A DNA stretch of 64,000 nucleotides, from the NCBI RefSeq assembly GCF_003952385.1, contig NZ_CP034444.1, positions 6,647,001-6,711,000 on the forward strand, in the 5' to 3' direction. Positions 40,156 to 48,900 of this stretch are shown here, piece by piece. The stretch comes from Mesorhizobium sp. M1D.F.Ca.ET.043.01.1.1. Its GTDB lineage: Bacteria > Pseudomonadota > Alphaproteobacteria > Rhizobiales > Rhizobiaceae. The notes beneath the pieces were generated by a model. The model had not been told where the DNA came from. It did not search any database and saw nothing but the letters and a program-made list of their open reading frames with translations. The translations under genes and the position numbers were made by a program. Numbering within the stretch: position 1 is the stretch's first letter; each line of letters starts with the position of its first letter.

Positions 40156-40668
40156 ATGGCTGAGATCAAAGACCGCGAGAACGCGCTCATCATGGAAACG
40201 ACCAAGGGTCCGGTCGTCATCGAAATGTACCCCGACCTGGCGCCCGGCCATGTCGCCCGCATCAAGGAACTGGCGCGCGAAGGCGCCTATGACGGCGTGG
40301 TGTTCCACCGCGTTATCGACGGCTTCATGGCGCAGACCGGCGACGTCAAGTTCGGCAATTCGAGCAAGCCGACCTTCGCGCCGTCTCGCGCCGGCATGGG
40401 CGGTTCCGACAAGCCGGACCTGAAGGCCGAATTCTCGAACGCCAACCATGGCCGCGGCACCTGCTCGATGGCCCGCGCCCAGAACCCGAATTCGGCCAAC
40501 TCGCAGTTCTTCATCTGTTTCGACGACGCGGCGTTCCTCAACCGCCAGTACACGGTTTGGGGCCAGGTCATCGAAGGCATGGAGAATGTCGACAAGATCA
40601 AGCGCGGCGAGCCGGTGCAGGATCCCGACAAGATCGTGTCGCTGAAGGTCGCGACCGACGTCAAGTAA
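40156..40668 (+). CDS. ppiB: Cytoplasmic peptidyl-prolyl isomerase (cyclophilin)
   Basis: A 170-residue cyclophilin without a signal peptide. It catalyses cis-trans isomerisation of X-Pro bonds in the cytoplasm. The active-site arginine is in [15 protein letters not shown] and the binding-pocket residues in [20 protein letters not shown]. It forms a run with the periplasmic paralog, a DMT protein, queA and tgt; spacings of 30 bases or less suggest one transcript from coaD or the first cyclophilin. Confidence 0.93.
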   Translation: MAEIKDRENALIMETTKGPVVIEMYPDLAPGHVARIKELAREGAYDGVVFHRVIDGFMAQTGDVKFGNSSKPTFAPSRAGMGGSDKPDLKAEFSNANHGRGTCSMARAQNPNSANSQFFICFDDAAFLNRQYTVWGQVIEGMENVDKIKRGEPVQDPDKIVSLKVATDVK

Positions 40669-40674
40669 GGCAAA

Positions 40675-41130
40675 ATGACGATCATGGGCGCTGTCTGGTC
40701 TCTGCTTGGCATCCTGTCCGGCGCCTTCATCGCCATCCAGGCGCCGATCAACTCGCAACTGGCGCGCGGCCTCGGCCTTCCGGTCGCGGCCGCCGCCTTT
40801 TCGTTCCTTTCGGGCGCCATCGTGCTCGGCATCATCGCGGTCGCCGTTGTGAGGCTGCAGGGCATCTCGCTCGACTGGAAGGCGCCGGCGCCCTGGCTGT
40901 TCATCGCTGGCGGCATGCTCGGCGGCTTCTATGTCACGCTTTCCACCATCCTCACGCCGCGCATCGGCGCAGCCGCGCTGATGGCGTTCCTGGTCGCCGG
41001 CCAGCTGATCGCCGGCATGCTCATCGACCGCGCCGGCTTCCTCGGTGTCGCGGTGCGCGAGATCTCGCTTGGCCGCGTCGCCGGGGCCGTGTTGCTGCTC
41101 GCCGGAGCGCTGCTTATCCGGCTCTACTGA
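40675..41130 (+). CDS. DMT-superfamily membrane protein (DUF606/YdcZ-like)
   Basis: A 151-residue integral membrane protein with five hydrophobic segments, beginning [23 protein letters not shown], the usual DUF606 start. Each such protein has five helices, half of a ten-helix transporter, so it should work as a dimer. [20 protein letters not shown] is the conserved fourth helix and loop. Substrate is not known. It is embedded between ppiB (6 bases away) and queA (1-base overlap). Confidence 0.85.
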   Translation: MTIMGAVWSLLGILSGAFIAIQAPINSQLARGLGLPVAAAAFSFLSGAIVLGIIAVAVVRLQGISLDWKAPAPWLFIAGGMLGGFYVTLSTILTPRIGAAALMAFLVAGQLIAGMLIDRAGFLGVAVREISLGRVAGAVLLLAGALLIRLY

Positions 41131-42218
41131 TGCGCGTCGACCTGTTCGATTTCGATCTGCCGGAGGAGCGCATTGCGCTGCGCCCGGCCGAGCCGCGCGA
41201 CAGCGCCAGGATGCTGGTCGTCAGGCCCGGCCAGGGCCTCGATGATCGAACGGTGCGCGATCTGCCGTCGCTGCTCAGGGAAGGCGACGTGCTGGTGTTC
41301 AACGACACCAAGGTCATCCCGGCGCAGCTGAAAGGCATCCGCAGGCGCGGCGAAGCGATGGCGCAGGTCGAGGCCACATTGCATATGCGGGTGACGCCGG
41401 ACCGTTGGAAGGCGTTCATGCGGCCGGGCAAGCGCATTGCGGTCGGCGACCGCATCCATTTCGGCCATGACCAGAATTCCTGCTTCCTCGGCCGGCTCGA
41501 TGCGACGGTGATCGAGAAAGGCGAGGCGGGCGAGGTGCTGCTCGGCTTCGACCTCTCCGGTCCCTTCCTCGACGAGGCAATGCACGCCGTCGGTCATATT
41601 CCGCTGCCGCCCTACATCGCCTCAAAACGTGACGATGACGAGCGCGACCGCAGCGACTACCAGACCATCTATGCCAGGGAAGAGGGCGCCGTCGCGGCAC
41701 CGACCGCCGGATTGCATTTCACGCCGGAGCTGTTTGCAGCCCTCGACGCCAAGGGTGTCGAGCGCCGCTTCGTCACGCTGCATGTCGGCGCCGGCACTTT
41801 TCTGCCGGTGAAAGCCGACGATACCGCCGACCACAAGATGCATGCCGAGACCGGCTCGGTGAGCCGCGAGACGGCAGACGTGCTCAATGCAGCAAGGGAC
41901 CGGGGAGGGCGGATCGTCGCCGTCGGCACGACGTCGCTGCGCCTCCTCGAGAGCGCTGCGCTAGAAGACGGCAGGATCGAGGCCTGGTCGGGACCGACCG
42001 ACATCTTCATCACGCCAGGCTACCGTTTCCGGACAGCCGACATCTTGATGACCAATTTCCACCTGCCGCGCTCGACGCTGTTCATGCTGGTCTCGGCCTT
42101 CAGCGGGCTGGAGACGATGCGTTCGGCCTATGCGCATGCCATCGAGAGCCGCTACAGGTTCTACTCCTACGGCGACTCCAGCCTGCTTTATCGAGCGGAG
42201 ACGAGCGATGGACGATGA
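41130..42218 (+). CDS. queA: S-adenosylmethionine:tRNA ribosyltransferase-isomerase
   Basis: A 362-residue enzyme that adds the epoxycyclopentandiol to 7-aminomethyl-deazaguanine in tRNA on the way to queuosine. Signatures are [20 protein letters not shown] at the start, [14 protein letters not shown], and [23 protein letters not shown], all typical. The start at 41130 overlaps the previous stop by one base. Queuosine genes queA and tgt lie in tandem with a short frameshifted ORF between, an arrangement common in alphaproteobacteria. Confidence 0.95.
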   Translation: MRVDLFDFDLPEERIALRPAEPRDSARMLVVRPGQGLDDRTVRDLPSLLREGDVLVFNDTKVIPAQLKGIRRRGEAMAQVEATLHMRVTPDRWKAFMRPGKRIAVGDRIHFGHDQNSCFLGRLDATVIEKGEAGEVLLGFDLSGPFLDEAMHAVGHIPLPPYIASKRDDDERDRSDYQTIYAREEGAVAAPTAGLHFTPELFAALDAKGVERRFVTLHVGAGTFLPVKADDTADHKMHAETGSVSRETADVLNAARDRGGRIVAVGTTSLRLLESAALEDGRIEAWSGPTDIFITPGYRFRTADILMTNFHLPRSTLFMLVSAFSGLETMRSAYAHAIESRYRFYSYGDSSLLYRAETSDGR

Positions 42219-42476
42219 TCTGGAAGGATTGGACCGCGATGCGCTGATCGCGGAAGTGAGGAAGCTGCGCGCCGGCATCCGCGCGCACCGCGATGCGACC
42301 GGCCACGACCTCTGCTGGCATCACCCCGACCTCTGGGACTGCTGCCGGAGAAGACCGAGCCGGCAATCGCCGTGCCGCCCTGGCCGAAATTCATGCGCGG
42401 CTGCATCCGCTACCGGCAGTCGCTCGACCGGCAGACACCCGGGGCACCAGTGCACGACAAGGAATTCGATGGCTGA
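42208..42476 (+). pseudogene. Frameshifted small conserved protein between queA and tgt
   Basis: The ATG at 42208 encodes [20 protein letters not shown] and continues to HHPDLWD. There the frame shifts by one: the missing base near 42335-42342 restores [20 protein letters not shown] and then a stop at 42474-42476. Together this is a coherent 89-residue protein of a small family I recognise from rhizobia (function unknown). The insertion needed is one base, so either a real deletion or an assembly slip is possible. The last bases overlap the tgt start, and the first 11 overlap queA. Confidence 0.65.
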
Positions 42477-43599
42477 GACGTTCTTCTTCAAGCTGCTTGC
42501 CACCGACGGCAGGGCGCGGCGCGGCCTGGTTTCGATGCCGCGCGGCGAGATCCGCACGCCGGCCTTCATGCCGGTCGGCACCGGCGGCACGGTCAAGGCC
42601 ATGTATATGGACCAGGTGCGCGGCGTCGGCGCCGACATCATCCTCGGCAACACCTATCATCTGATGCTGCGGCCTGGGGCCGAGCGCGTGGCGAAGCTCG
42701 GCGGCCTGCATGAATTCGCGCGCTGGCCGCATCCGATCCTGACGGACAGCGGCGGCTTCCAGGTGATGTCGCTGTCGAAGCTCAGGAAGCTGACGGAGAA
42801 GGGTGTCACCTTCCGCTCGCATATCGACGGCGCACCTTACGAGATGTCGCCGGAGCGGTCGATCGAGATCCAGGGGCTGCTCGATTCAGACATCCAGATG
42901 CAGCTCGACGAATGCACCGCGCTGCCGGCCAAGCCGACGGAGATCGAGCGCGCCATGGAGCTGTCGCTGCGCTGGGCCGAACGCTGCAAGACGGCTTTCG
43001 GCGACCAGCCGGGCAAGGCGATGTTCGCCATCGTGCAGGGCGGCGACAGCGCGGTGATGCGCGTGCGCTCGGCGCAGGCGCTGAAGGCGATGGATCTCAA
43101 GGGCTACGCTGTCGGCGGGCTGGCGGTGGGCGAGCCGCAGGCGGTGATGCTGGAGATGCTGGAGATAACCTGCCCGGAGCTGCCGGCCGACAGGCCGCGC
43201 TACCTGATGGGCGTCGGCACCCCGGACGACATCTTGAAGTCGGTGGCGCGCGGCATCGACATGTTCGACTGCGTGATGCCGACGCGCGCCGGCCGCCATG
43301 GGCTTGCCTACACGCGCCGCGGCAAGATCAACCTGCGCAACGCTCGCCATGCCGACGATCCGCGTCCGCTGGATGAGGAAAGCGATTGCCCGGCCGCGCG
43401 CGACTATTCGCGCGCCTATCTGCATCATCTCGTGCGCTCGCAGGAATCGCTCGGCGCAATGCTGCTCACCTGGAACAACCTGTCCTATTATCAGAAGCTG
43501 ATGCAGGACATCCGCGCCGCGATCGAGGCAAAAGCCTTCGAAACGCGCGCTGCCGAGATTTCGGAAGGCTGGGCGAGGGGCGATATTCCGGCCATCTAG
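42469..43599 (+). CDS. tgt: tRNA-guanine transglycosylase
   Basis: A 376-residue enzyme that swaps guanine at position 34 of GUN-anticodon tRNAs for preQ1 in queuosine synthesis. The general acid/base loop [11 protein letters not shown] and the nucleophile region [17 protein letters not shown] are intact. The structural zinc site is not: the usual C-x-C-x2-C reads Ser305-Asp-Cys307-Pro-Ala-Ala310, and the distal His position is Asn336, so three of four ligands are missing. The start at 42469 (MAETFFF) is preferred; an open frame extends upstream only because of the frameshifted ORF. Confidence 0.95.
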   Translation: MAETFFFKLLATDGRARRGLVSMPRGEIRTPAFMPVGTGGTVKAMYMDQVRGVGADIILGNTYHLMLRPGAERVAKLGGLHEFARWPHPILTDSGGFQVMSLSKLRKLTEKGVTFRSHIDGAPYEMSPERSIEIQGLLDSDIQMQLDECTALPAKPTEIERAMELSLRWAERCKTAFGDQPGKAMFAIVQGGDSAVMRVRSAQALKAMDLKGYAVGGLAVGEPQAVMLEMLEITCPELPADRPRYLMGVGTPDDILKSVARGIDMFDCVMPTRAGRHGLAYTRRGKINLRNARHADDPRPLDEESDCPAARDYSRAYLHHLVRSQESLGAMLLTWNNLSYYQKLMQDIRAAIEAKAFETRAAEISEGWARGDIPAI

Positions 43600-43665
43600 T
43601 CGTGTGTCTCCGGCGATTGACGGATGGGCAAGCCCGGGCGCAGATTTGCGGTCGAGGGATCACCC

Positions 43666-44391
43666 ATGGCCGTGACATACGACTTTGCCGGCAAGACGGC
43701 GATCGTGACCGGTGGCTCCAGAGGCATCGGCAAGGCCGTTGCAACGCAGTTGGCACGGTCAGGTGCCGACGTCTGGACCTGGGACGCCGATCCATTGCCG
43801 GCGGGCGGAATCCGTAGCCAGACGGTCGACGTAACCAAAGCTGGCGATATAAGGGAAGCGCTGGCCGAGATCGCTGCCGAAACGGGCCGGGTCGACATCC
43901 TCGTCAACAACGCGGGCTATCTTGGTCCCTATCTCGGCTTCGAGGGTTTCGATGCGGTCGAGTGGCAGCGCATCATTGGTGTGAACCTCATTGGAACGTT
44001 CGAGGTCACGCATCAAGTTTTGCCAATCATGCGCAAGGCCGGCAGGGGCCGCATCGTCAATATGGGGTCGCTTGCGGGCAAGGAGGGCTTGCCGAACCTT
44101 GCGGCCTACTCGGCGGCAAGCGCGGGCATCATTGCGTTCACCAAGGCCTTGTCGCGCGAGGTTTGCGACGCCGATATCCGCGTAAATTGCGTGGCGCCGG
44201 GTCCGATCGACACGGATCTTATCCGGCGTCTGGGAAACGAAGTCGTCAGCGACATGATCGGCGCCAGCCCGCTGAAGCGACTTGGAGCGGTGGAGGAGGT
44301 CGCCGCACTGGTGCTCTGGCTCTGTTCCGATGCCGCCAGTTTCAACACCGGCGCGGTATTCGACATGTCGGGCGGCCGCGCGCGGTATTGA
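43666..44391 (+). CDS. SDR-family protein lacking the catalytic lysine
   Basis: A 241-residue short-chain dehydrogenase/reductase by fold. The cofactor loop is TGGSRGIG (residues 15-22), the NNAG motif is at 81-84, Asn107 and Ser135 are in place, and Tyr148 is present. The YxxxK pair is broken: YSAAS (148-152) puts Ser152 where lysine is needed. The ATG at 43666 is preferred over 43624. It may still bind NAD(P) and act as a weak enzyme or a non-enzymatic member. It follows tgt by 66 bases; the substrate is unknown. Confidence 0.85.
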   Translation: MAVTYDFAGKTAIVTGGSRGIGKAVATQLARSGADVWTWDADPLPAGGIRSQTVDVTKAGDIREALAEIAAETGRVDILVNNAGYLGPYLGFEGFDAVEWQRIIGVNLIGTFEVTHQVLPIMRKAGRGRIVNMGSLAGKEGLPNLAAYSAASAGIIAFTKALSREVCDADIRVNCVAPGPIDTDLIRRLGNEVVSDMIGASPLKRLGAVEEVAALVLWLCSDAASFNTGAVFDMSGGRARY

Positions 44392-44402
44392 TACCATTCT
44401 GC

Positions 44403-44864
44403 TCACGTGCTGACCGAGGTCGAGGCGCGCAGGCTGCAGCCGGTGATCTTGAAGCTGCCGTCCGGCTGCTGCTCCAGCGTGTAGACCGCCTCATAGTCCT
44501 TGCCGTCGGGGCCGACGATCAGCACCTGCTGGATGATAGAGGTTGGACCGGTCTGCTCGACCTTGCCGAAGGCATAACTCTGCGGCCTGCGAACCGGCGC
44601 ATAGCCGTTGGTCACCATGTTCATGAAGGTGTCGACCGTCGGGAAGATCCGCTTCACGTTCGGCGCCGCGAAGCTGTAGGCGGTGGCGCCGTCATCGGCG
44701 AGGAAAGCTTTGAGCTGGCTGTCGATGACCGTCTGCGCCGCTTTGATCTCGGCGTCGCCGGCGAAGGCCATCGAAGCGATGAGCAGTGGAATGAGAGCGA
44801 ATGCGAACAATAAGCGGCGCACGGCTTGTCTCCCGGAATTCGCTTTGCTGACGGTATCTAACAT
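44403..44864 (-). CDS. DUF4864-type secreted protein
   Basis: A 153-residue protein with a signal peptide: basic VSKANSGRQAVRRL, hydrophobic LLFAFALIPLLIASMAFA, cleavage probably after FAG. The mature domain (AAQTVIDSQLKAFLADDGAT ... AVYTLEQQPDGSFKITGCSL) matches the DUF4864 family, an NTF2-like fold by inference. It converges on the SDR gene, ends 11 bases from it, and has no partner on its strand. Confidence 0.75.
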   Translation of the reverse strand: MLDTVSKANSGRQAVRRLLFAFALIPLLIASMAFAGDAEIKAAQTVIDSQLKAFLADDGATAYSFAAPNVKRIFPTVDTFMNMVTNGYAPVRRPQSYAFGKVEQTGPTSIIQQVLIVGPDGKDYEAVYTLEQQPDGSFKITGCSLRASTSVST

Positions 44865-45108
44865 ACGCGCGCCGCCACGCCGCGGTTTCATCACTGCCGG
44901 AAGATTCTTGGCGCCATCGATGGCCAGACCGATGCCCGGCCAGGGAGCACTCCCATGCTCGTTGGCGGCGGCAGCCTGTACCGGCGCGGTACGTTGGTCG
45001 GGAATTGCGGCAAGCGGTCGCCAAGGCGGGTGCAGCCTGATGCTTGAAAGCCCGTCGCCAGTCTGCCACAAGGGCCGCTTATTCGCGTAGAAGCTCACAG
45101 GATCGGCA

Positions 45109-45345
45109 ATGAAGGCATTTTTCGTGCAGATAAAGTGCGACCTGGGCAAAGCCTATGAGGTCGCCAGCGCGCTCGCCGATGCCGAGATCGCCTCCGAGAT
45201 CTATTCGACCGCCGGCAATTACGACCTGCTCGCAAAGTTCTATGTCGATGACGAGGAAGACATCGGCCACTTCATCAACGAGCGGGTGCAGGTTCTGCCG
45301 GGAATCAAGGACACCTTCACCATCGTCACCTTCCGGGCGTTCTGA
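45109..45345 (+). CDS. Stand-alone RAM domain (Lrp/AsnC ligand-binding)
   Basis: A 78-residue protein that is just the alpha/beta ligand-binding domain of Lrp/AsnC regulators, without a DNA-binding HTH. Features are MKAFFVQIKCDLGKAYEVAS and IYSTAGNYDLLAKFYVDDEE, with the effector-loop glycine in TAGNYD. Such proteins form rings that bind amino acids. It may sense an amino acid directly or modulate a full-length Lrp. The Anbu operon begins 145 bases downstream in the same direction; the 244-base gap to its left (44865-45108) shows nothing else. Confidence 0.88.
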   Translation: MKAFFVQIKCDLGKAYEVASALADAEIASEIYSTAGNYDLLAKFYVDDEEDIGHFINERVQVLPGIKDTFTIVTFRAF

Positions 45346-45489
45346 CCGCCCCGGCAATGCCCCGCCGTGAGGCAGAGCCTGACCCGGCATCGCCGCCGCT
45401 GCCCTAATCTTAGGCAATTTGCATCGAGCGGCTGCCGCCGCCTCTCAAATCGCCGATTACGCTTGCATTTCTCCGGCGAGGCCATTGAA

Positions 45490-46926
45490 ATGGCTTCAGA
45501 GGGGAGTACGCGATTGGCAGCGTTCGACGAAATGCTTCCGGAAGTTTCCGGATTGAGAAGACCATACCAGGCTTACGATCGCTGGCTGAAGGAACAGGAC
45601 CCGGCCAGGCTCACCCAGAAAATGCAGGACGCCGAGCGCGTCTTCCGCAAGACCGGCATCACATTTGCCGTCTATGGCGAGCAGGAAGCCTCGGAGCGGC
45701 TGATCCCCTTCGATATCGTCCCCCGCATCATTTCCGGCCAGGAATGGCGCCGGCTGACGCAGGGCATCGAGCAGCGGGTGCAGGCGCTGAACGCCTTCCT
45801 CGACGACATCTACCACCGCCAGGAGATCCTGCGCGCCGGACGCGTTCCCAGGGAATTGGTGGCGAAGAACGAGGCGTTCCTGCCCGAGATGATCGGTGTG
45901 AAGCCGCCGGCCGGCGTCTACACCCATATCATCGGCGTCGACATCGTTCGCATCAGCGAGAACGAATTCTACGTGCTCGAGGACAATGCCCGCACGCCGT
46001 CCGGCGTCTCATACATGCTGGAGAACCGGGAGACGATGATGCAGCTCTTCCCGGAGCTGTTCCAGCAGATCAAGGTGCGGCCGGTCGAGAACTATCCGCA
46101 GCTGCTGCGCCAGTCGCTGGCGGCTGTGCGGCCGCAGGGTGCCAAGGGAGCGCCGACCATCGCCGTGCTGACGCCGGGCAGCTACAATTCCGCCTATTTC
46201 GAGCACGCCTTCCTCGCCGACCAGATGGGCGTGCAGCTGGTCGAGGGGCAGGATCTGCGCGTCGTCGACGGCCACGTCACGATGCGCACCACCGAAGGCT
46301 ACAAGCAGATCGACGTGCTCTACCGGCGCGTCGACGACGCCTTCCTCGATCCGCTGACCTTCCGGCCGGATTCGGCGCTCGGCGTGCCTGGCATCATGGA
46401 CGTCTATCGCGCCGGCAACATCACCATCGCCAATGCGCCGGGAACCGGCATCGCCGACGACAAGGCGATCTATTCCTATATGCCCGAGATCGTCGAGTTC
46501 TACACCGGCCGCAAGGCGATCCTGGGCAACATCCCGACCTGGCGCTGCTCGGAGCCGGATAGCCTGAAATATGTGCTGGAGCACATAAGCGAGCTCGTCA
46601 TCAAGGAAGTGCACGGCTCCGGCGGCTATGGCATGCTGGTCGGCCCGGCGGCGACCAAGAAGGAATGCCAGGAATTCGCCAAGAAGCTGCAGGCGAAGCC
46701 GGCAAACTATATCGCGCAACCGACGCTCGCGCTGTCGACCTGCCCGATCCTGACCGAGAAGGGCCTGTCGCCGCGCCATGTCGACCTTCGGCCTTACGTC
46801 CTGGTTTCCGACCGTATCCAGATCGTGCCGGGCGGCCTGACCCGCGTCGCGCTCAAACAGGGGTCGCTGGTGGTCAATTCCTCGCAGGGCGGCGGTACCA
46901 AAGATACGTGGGTGCTGGATGATTGA
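45490..46926 (+). CDS. Circularly permuted ATP-grasp protein (COG2308)
   Basis: A 478-residue member of the circularly permuted type 2 ATP-grasp family, expected to form an amide bond using ATP. The conserved QAYDRWLKEQDPARLTQKMQ, the DIVRISENEFYVLEDNARTP segment (metal/ATP binding), and SGGYGML with DLRPYVLVSDRIQIVPGGLTR mark the family. The ATG at 45490 is chosen because the conserved N-terminus follows; 45367 would add 41 Arg-rich residues. First gene of a four-gene operon with alpha-E, transglutaminase and Anbu, a combination conserved in many bacteria. Confidence 0.93.
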   Translation: MASEGSTRLAAFDEMLPEVSGLRRPYQAYDRWLKEQDPARLTQKMQDAERVFRKTGITFAVYGEQEASERLIPFDIVPRIISGQEWRRLTQGIEQRVQALNAFLDDIYHRQEILRAGRVPRELVAKNEAFLPEMIGVKPPAGVYTHIIGVDIVRISENEFYVLEDNARTPSGVSYMLENRETMMQLFPELFQQIKVRPVENYPQLLRQSLAAVRPQGAKGAPTIAVLTPGSYNSAYFEHAFLADQMGVQLVEGQDLRVVDGHVTMRTTEGYKQIDVLYRRVDDAFLDPLTFRPDSALGVPGIMDVYRAGNITIANAPGTGIADDKAIYSYMPEIVEFYTGRKAILGNIPTWRCSEPDSLKYVLEHISELVIKEVHGSGGYGMLVGPAATKKECQEFAKKLQAKPANYIAQPTLALSTCPILTEKGLSPRHVDLRPYVLVSDRIQIVPGGLTRVALKQGSLVVNSSQGGGTKDTWVLDD

Positions 46927-46933
46927 GATGAGC

Positions 46934-47094
46934 GAATAGTGAATAGTGAATAGTGAATAGTGAATAGTGAATAGTGAATAGTGAAATGGAGACGCTCTAG
47001 TGCCCGGATTGATTGAAGCTATGAACATGACTCGCCGTCGAGCGCGATTGCTGGACCATTCACCATTCACTATTCGCCAATTCACTACTCACTA
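46934..47094. repeat. Seven GAATAGT heptamers with inverted degenerate partner arm
   Basis: Seven exact tandem copies of GAATAGT (46934-46982) are followed about 75 bases later by a degenerate complementary arm (47057-47094, with CACCATTCACTATTC and TTCACTACTCAC). The arms can pair into a long hairpin. The element fills most of the gap between the ATP-grasp and alpha-E genes. The 7-base period places TAG and TGA stops in all three frames. Confidence 0.8.
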
Positions 47095-47111
47095 GCCCGA
47101 AGGGCATTCCC

Positions 47112-48053
47112 ATGCTTCTCGGCCGCACCGCCAACGGTCTCTACTGGATGAACCGCTACATCGAGCGGGCCGAAAACATGGCGCGCCTGGTGGATGCCGG
47201 CCTGCGCATGGCGCTGACGCGCACCCAGAACGCGTCGGAGGAATGGAACTCGGTGCTGCTCAGCGCCGGCTCCGATCATGCGTTCTCGCAGAAATATCAG
47301 GATTACACCGTCGCCAACGTGTCGGACTTCCTGTTGCGTGACACCTCGAACCCATCGAGCACGATGTCGTCGATCGAGACGGCGCGCAACAATGCGCGCA
47401 TGGTGCGCACCGCGCTGACGCGCGAGACCTGGGAGAGCATCAACGAGGCCTGGATGTCGCTGAAGCGCATGCTGGCAAGGCCGATCGACGAGCGTGACCT
47501 GCCGACGGTGCTCGATGCCATCAAGCGCGAGACGGCGCTGATCCGCGGCTCGTTCTATGGCACCATGCTGCGCAACGAGATCTTCGACTTCTCGCAACTC
47601 GGCACCTATGTCGAGCGCGCCGACAACACCGCCCGCATCCTCGACGTGAAATACTATGTGCTGTTGCCGTCGATCTCCTGGGTGGGCTCGACGCTCGACA
47701 ACTACCAGTGGGAATCGATCCTGCGCTCCGTGTCGGCGCACCGCTCCTACCGCTGGGTCTATGAAGCCGACTACAAGCCGACCAACATCGCCGACTATCT
47801 GATCCTCAATGTCCGCATGCCGCGCTCGCTCACCTTCTGCTACCGGTTCCTTGGCGAGCACCTGAAATTCCTCGCCGACGACTATGGCGAGCGCCATGCC
47901 TGTCACGCCACGGCCGAGAAGATCCAGGCGATGCTGAAGAAGGGGTCGATCAAGGACATTTTCGACCACGGCCTGCATGAGTTCCTAGCTGAATTCATTC
48001 GGGACAACACCAGGCTGGGCGACGAGATCGCCCTGGACTACCGGTTCTACTGA
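47112..48053 (+). CDS. Alpha-E domain protein (DUF403, COG2307)
   Basis: A 313-residue all-helical protein. The start MLLGRTANGLYWMNRYIERA is the DUF403 hallmark, followed by conserved LVDAGLRMAL and, near residue 170, SQLGTYVERADNTARILDVK. Biochemical role unknown; it always travels with the ATP-grasp partner and is proposed to assist amide ligation. The ATG lies 17 bases after the heptamer element, and the transglutaminase gene follows 20 bases on. Confidence 0.93.
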   Translation: MLLGRTANGLYWMNRYIERAENMARLVDAGLRMALTRTQNASEEWNSVLLSAGSDHAFSQKYQDYTVANVSDFLLRDTSNPSSTMSSIETARNNARMVRTALTRETWESINEAWMSLKRMLARPIDERDLPTVLDAIKRETALIRGSFYGTMLRNEIFDFSQLGTYVERADNTARILDVKYYVLLPSISWVGSTLDNYQWESILRSVSAHRSYRWVYEADYKPTNIADYLILNVRMPRSLTFCYRFLGEHLKFLADDYGERHACHATAEKIQAMLKKGSIKDIFDHGLHEFLAEFIRDNTRLGDEIALDYRFY

Positions 48054-48073
48054 GCGCTGGAGAGACAAGCGCC

Positions 48074-48868
48074 ATGCGGCTCAAGATCACCCACCGGACC
48101 GAGTACCGCTACGACGCGCCGGTGCAGTATCTCTTGCAGCGGCTGCGCCTGCTGCCGGTCAGCGGACCGACACAGGCCGTTGCATCCTGGGCGATCAAGA
48201 TCGACGGCGCGCGCGAGGAAGTGCGCTTCACCGATCATTTCGGCAACGACACTCGGCTGGTGAGCGCCGAAGGCGGCCACCACACCATCATACTCGAGGC
48301 GGCGGGCGAGGTGACGACGCGCGACACGGCCGGTGTGTCCGGCCCGCATCATGGTTTTGCGCCGCTCTGGCTGTTCGGCCAGCAGACGCCGTTGACGACC
48401 GCCGGCGACGGCATTCGCGAATTGGCGGGCGCGGCGGGCGAGGGCAGCGATATCGAGCGCCTGCACAGGCTGATGGCCACGATCCGCGAGCGCGTCGACT
48501 ATAAGCCTGGCACGACCAGCGTCGTCACGGCGGCGGAGGAGGCCCTGGCGCTGAAGAGCGGCGTCTGCCAGGATCACAGCCATATCTTCGCCGCCGCGGC
48601 GCGCGCCATGGGTTTTCCCGCACGTTATATCAGCGGCTATCTGATGATGGACGCTTCGGTCGAGCAGGCGGCGAGCCACGCCTGGGCGGAAGCGCATGTT
48701 CCAGGGCTGGGCTGGGTAGCCTTCGACCCCGCAAACGGAATTTCTCCCGACGAACGTTACGTGAGGGTGGCGACGGGACGCGACTATCGCGATGCCTCGC
48801 CGGTGTCGGGAATACTGCTGGGGCAAGCGGAAGAGAAGCTTGCCGTCACCGTCACGGTGGAGCAGTAA
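48074..48868 (+). CDS. Transglutaminase-like cysteine protein
   Basis: A 264-residue protein with an N-terminal beta domain (MRLKITHRTEYRYDAPVQYL) and a transglutaminase fold. The catalytic triad is Cys165 (SGVCQDHSH), His202 (ASHAWAEA) and Asp218 (VAFDPANG). In bacteria these proteins usually act as peptidases or amide-cleaving enzymes, not cross-linkers. Third gene of the Anbu operon, 32 bases before the peptidase gene. Confidence 0.93.
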   Translation: MRLKITHRTEYRYDAPVQYLLQRLRLLPVSGPTQAVASWAIKIDGAREEVRFTDHFGNDTRLVSAEGGHHTIILEAAGEVTTRDTAGVSGPHHGFAPLWLFGQQTPLTTAGDGIRELAGAAGEGSDIERLHRLMATIRERVDYKPGTTSVVTAAEEALALKSGVCQDHSHIFAAAARAMGFPARYISGYLMMDASVEQAASHAWAEAHVPGLGWVAFDPANGISPDERYVRVATGRDYRDASPVSGILLGQAEEKLAVTVTVEQ

Positions 48869-48900
48869 TTTCCGCCGGGATTCGCTGCTAAAAAAGAATC

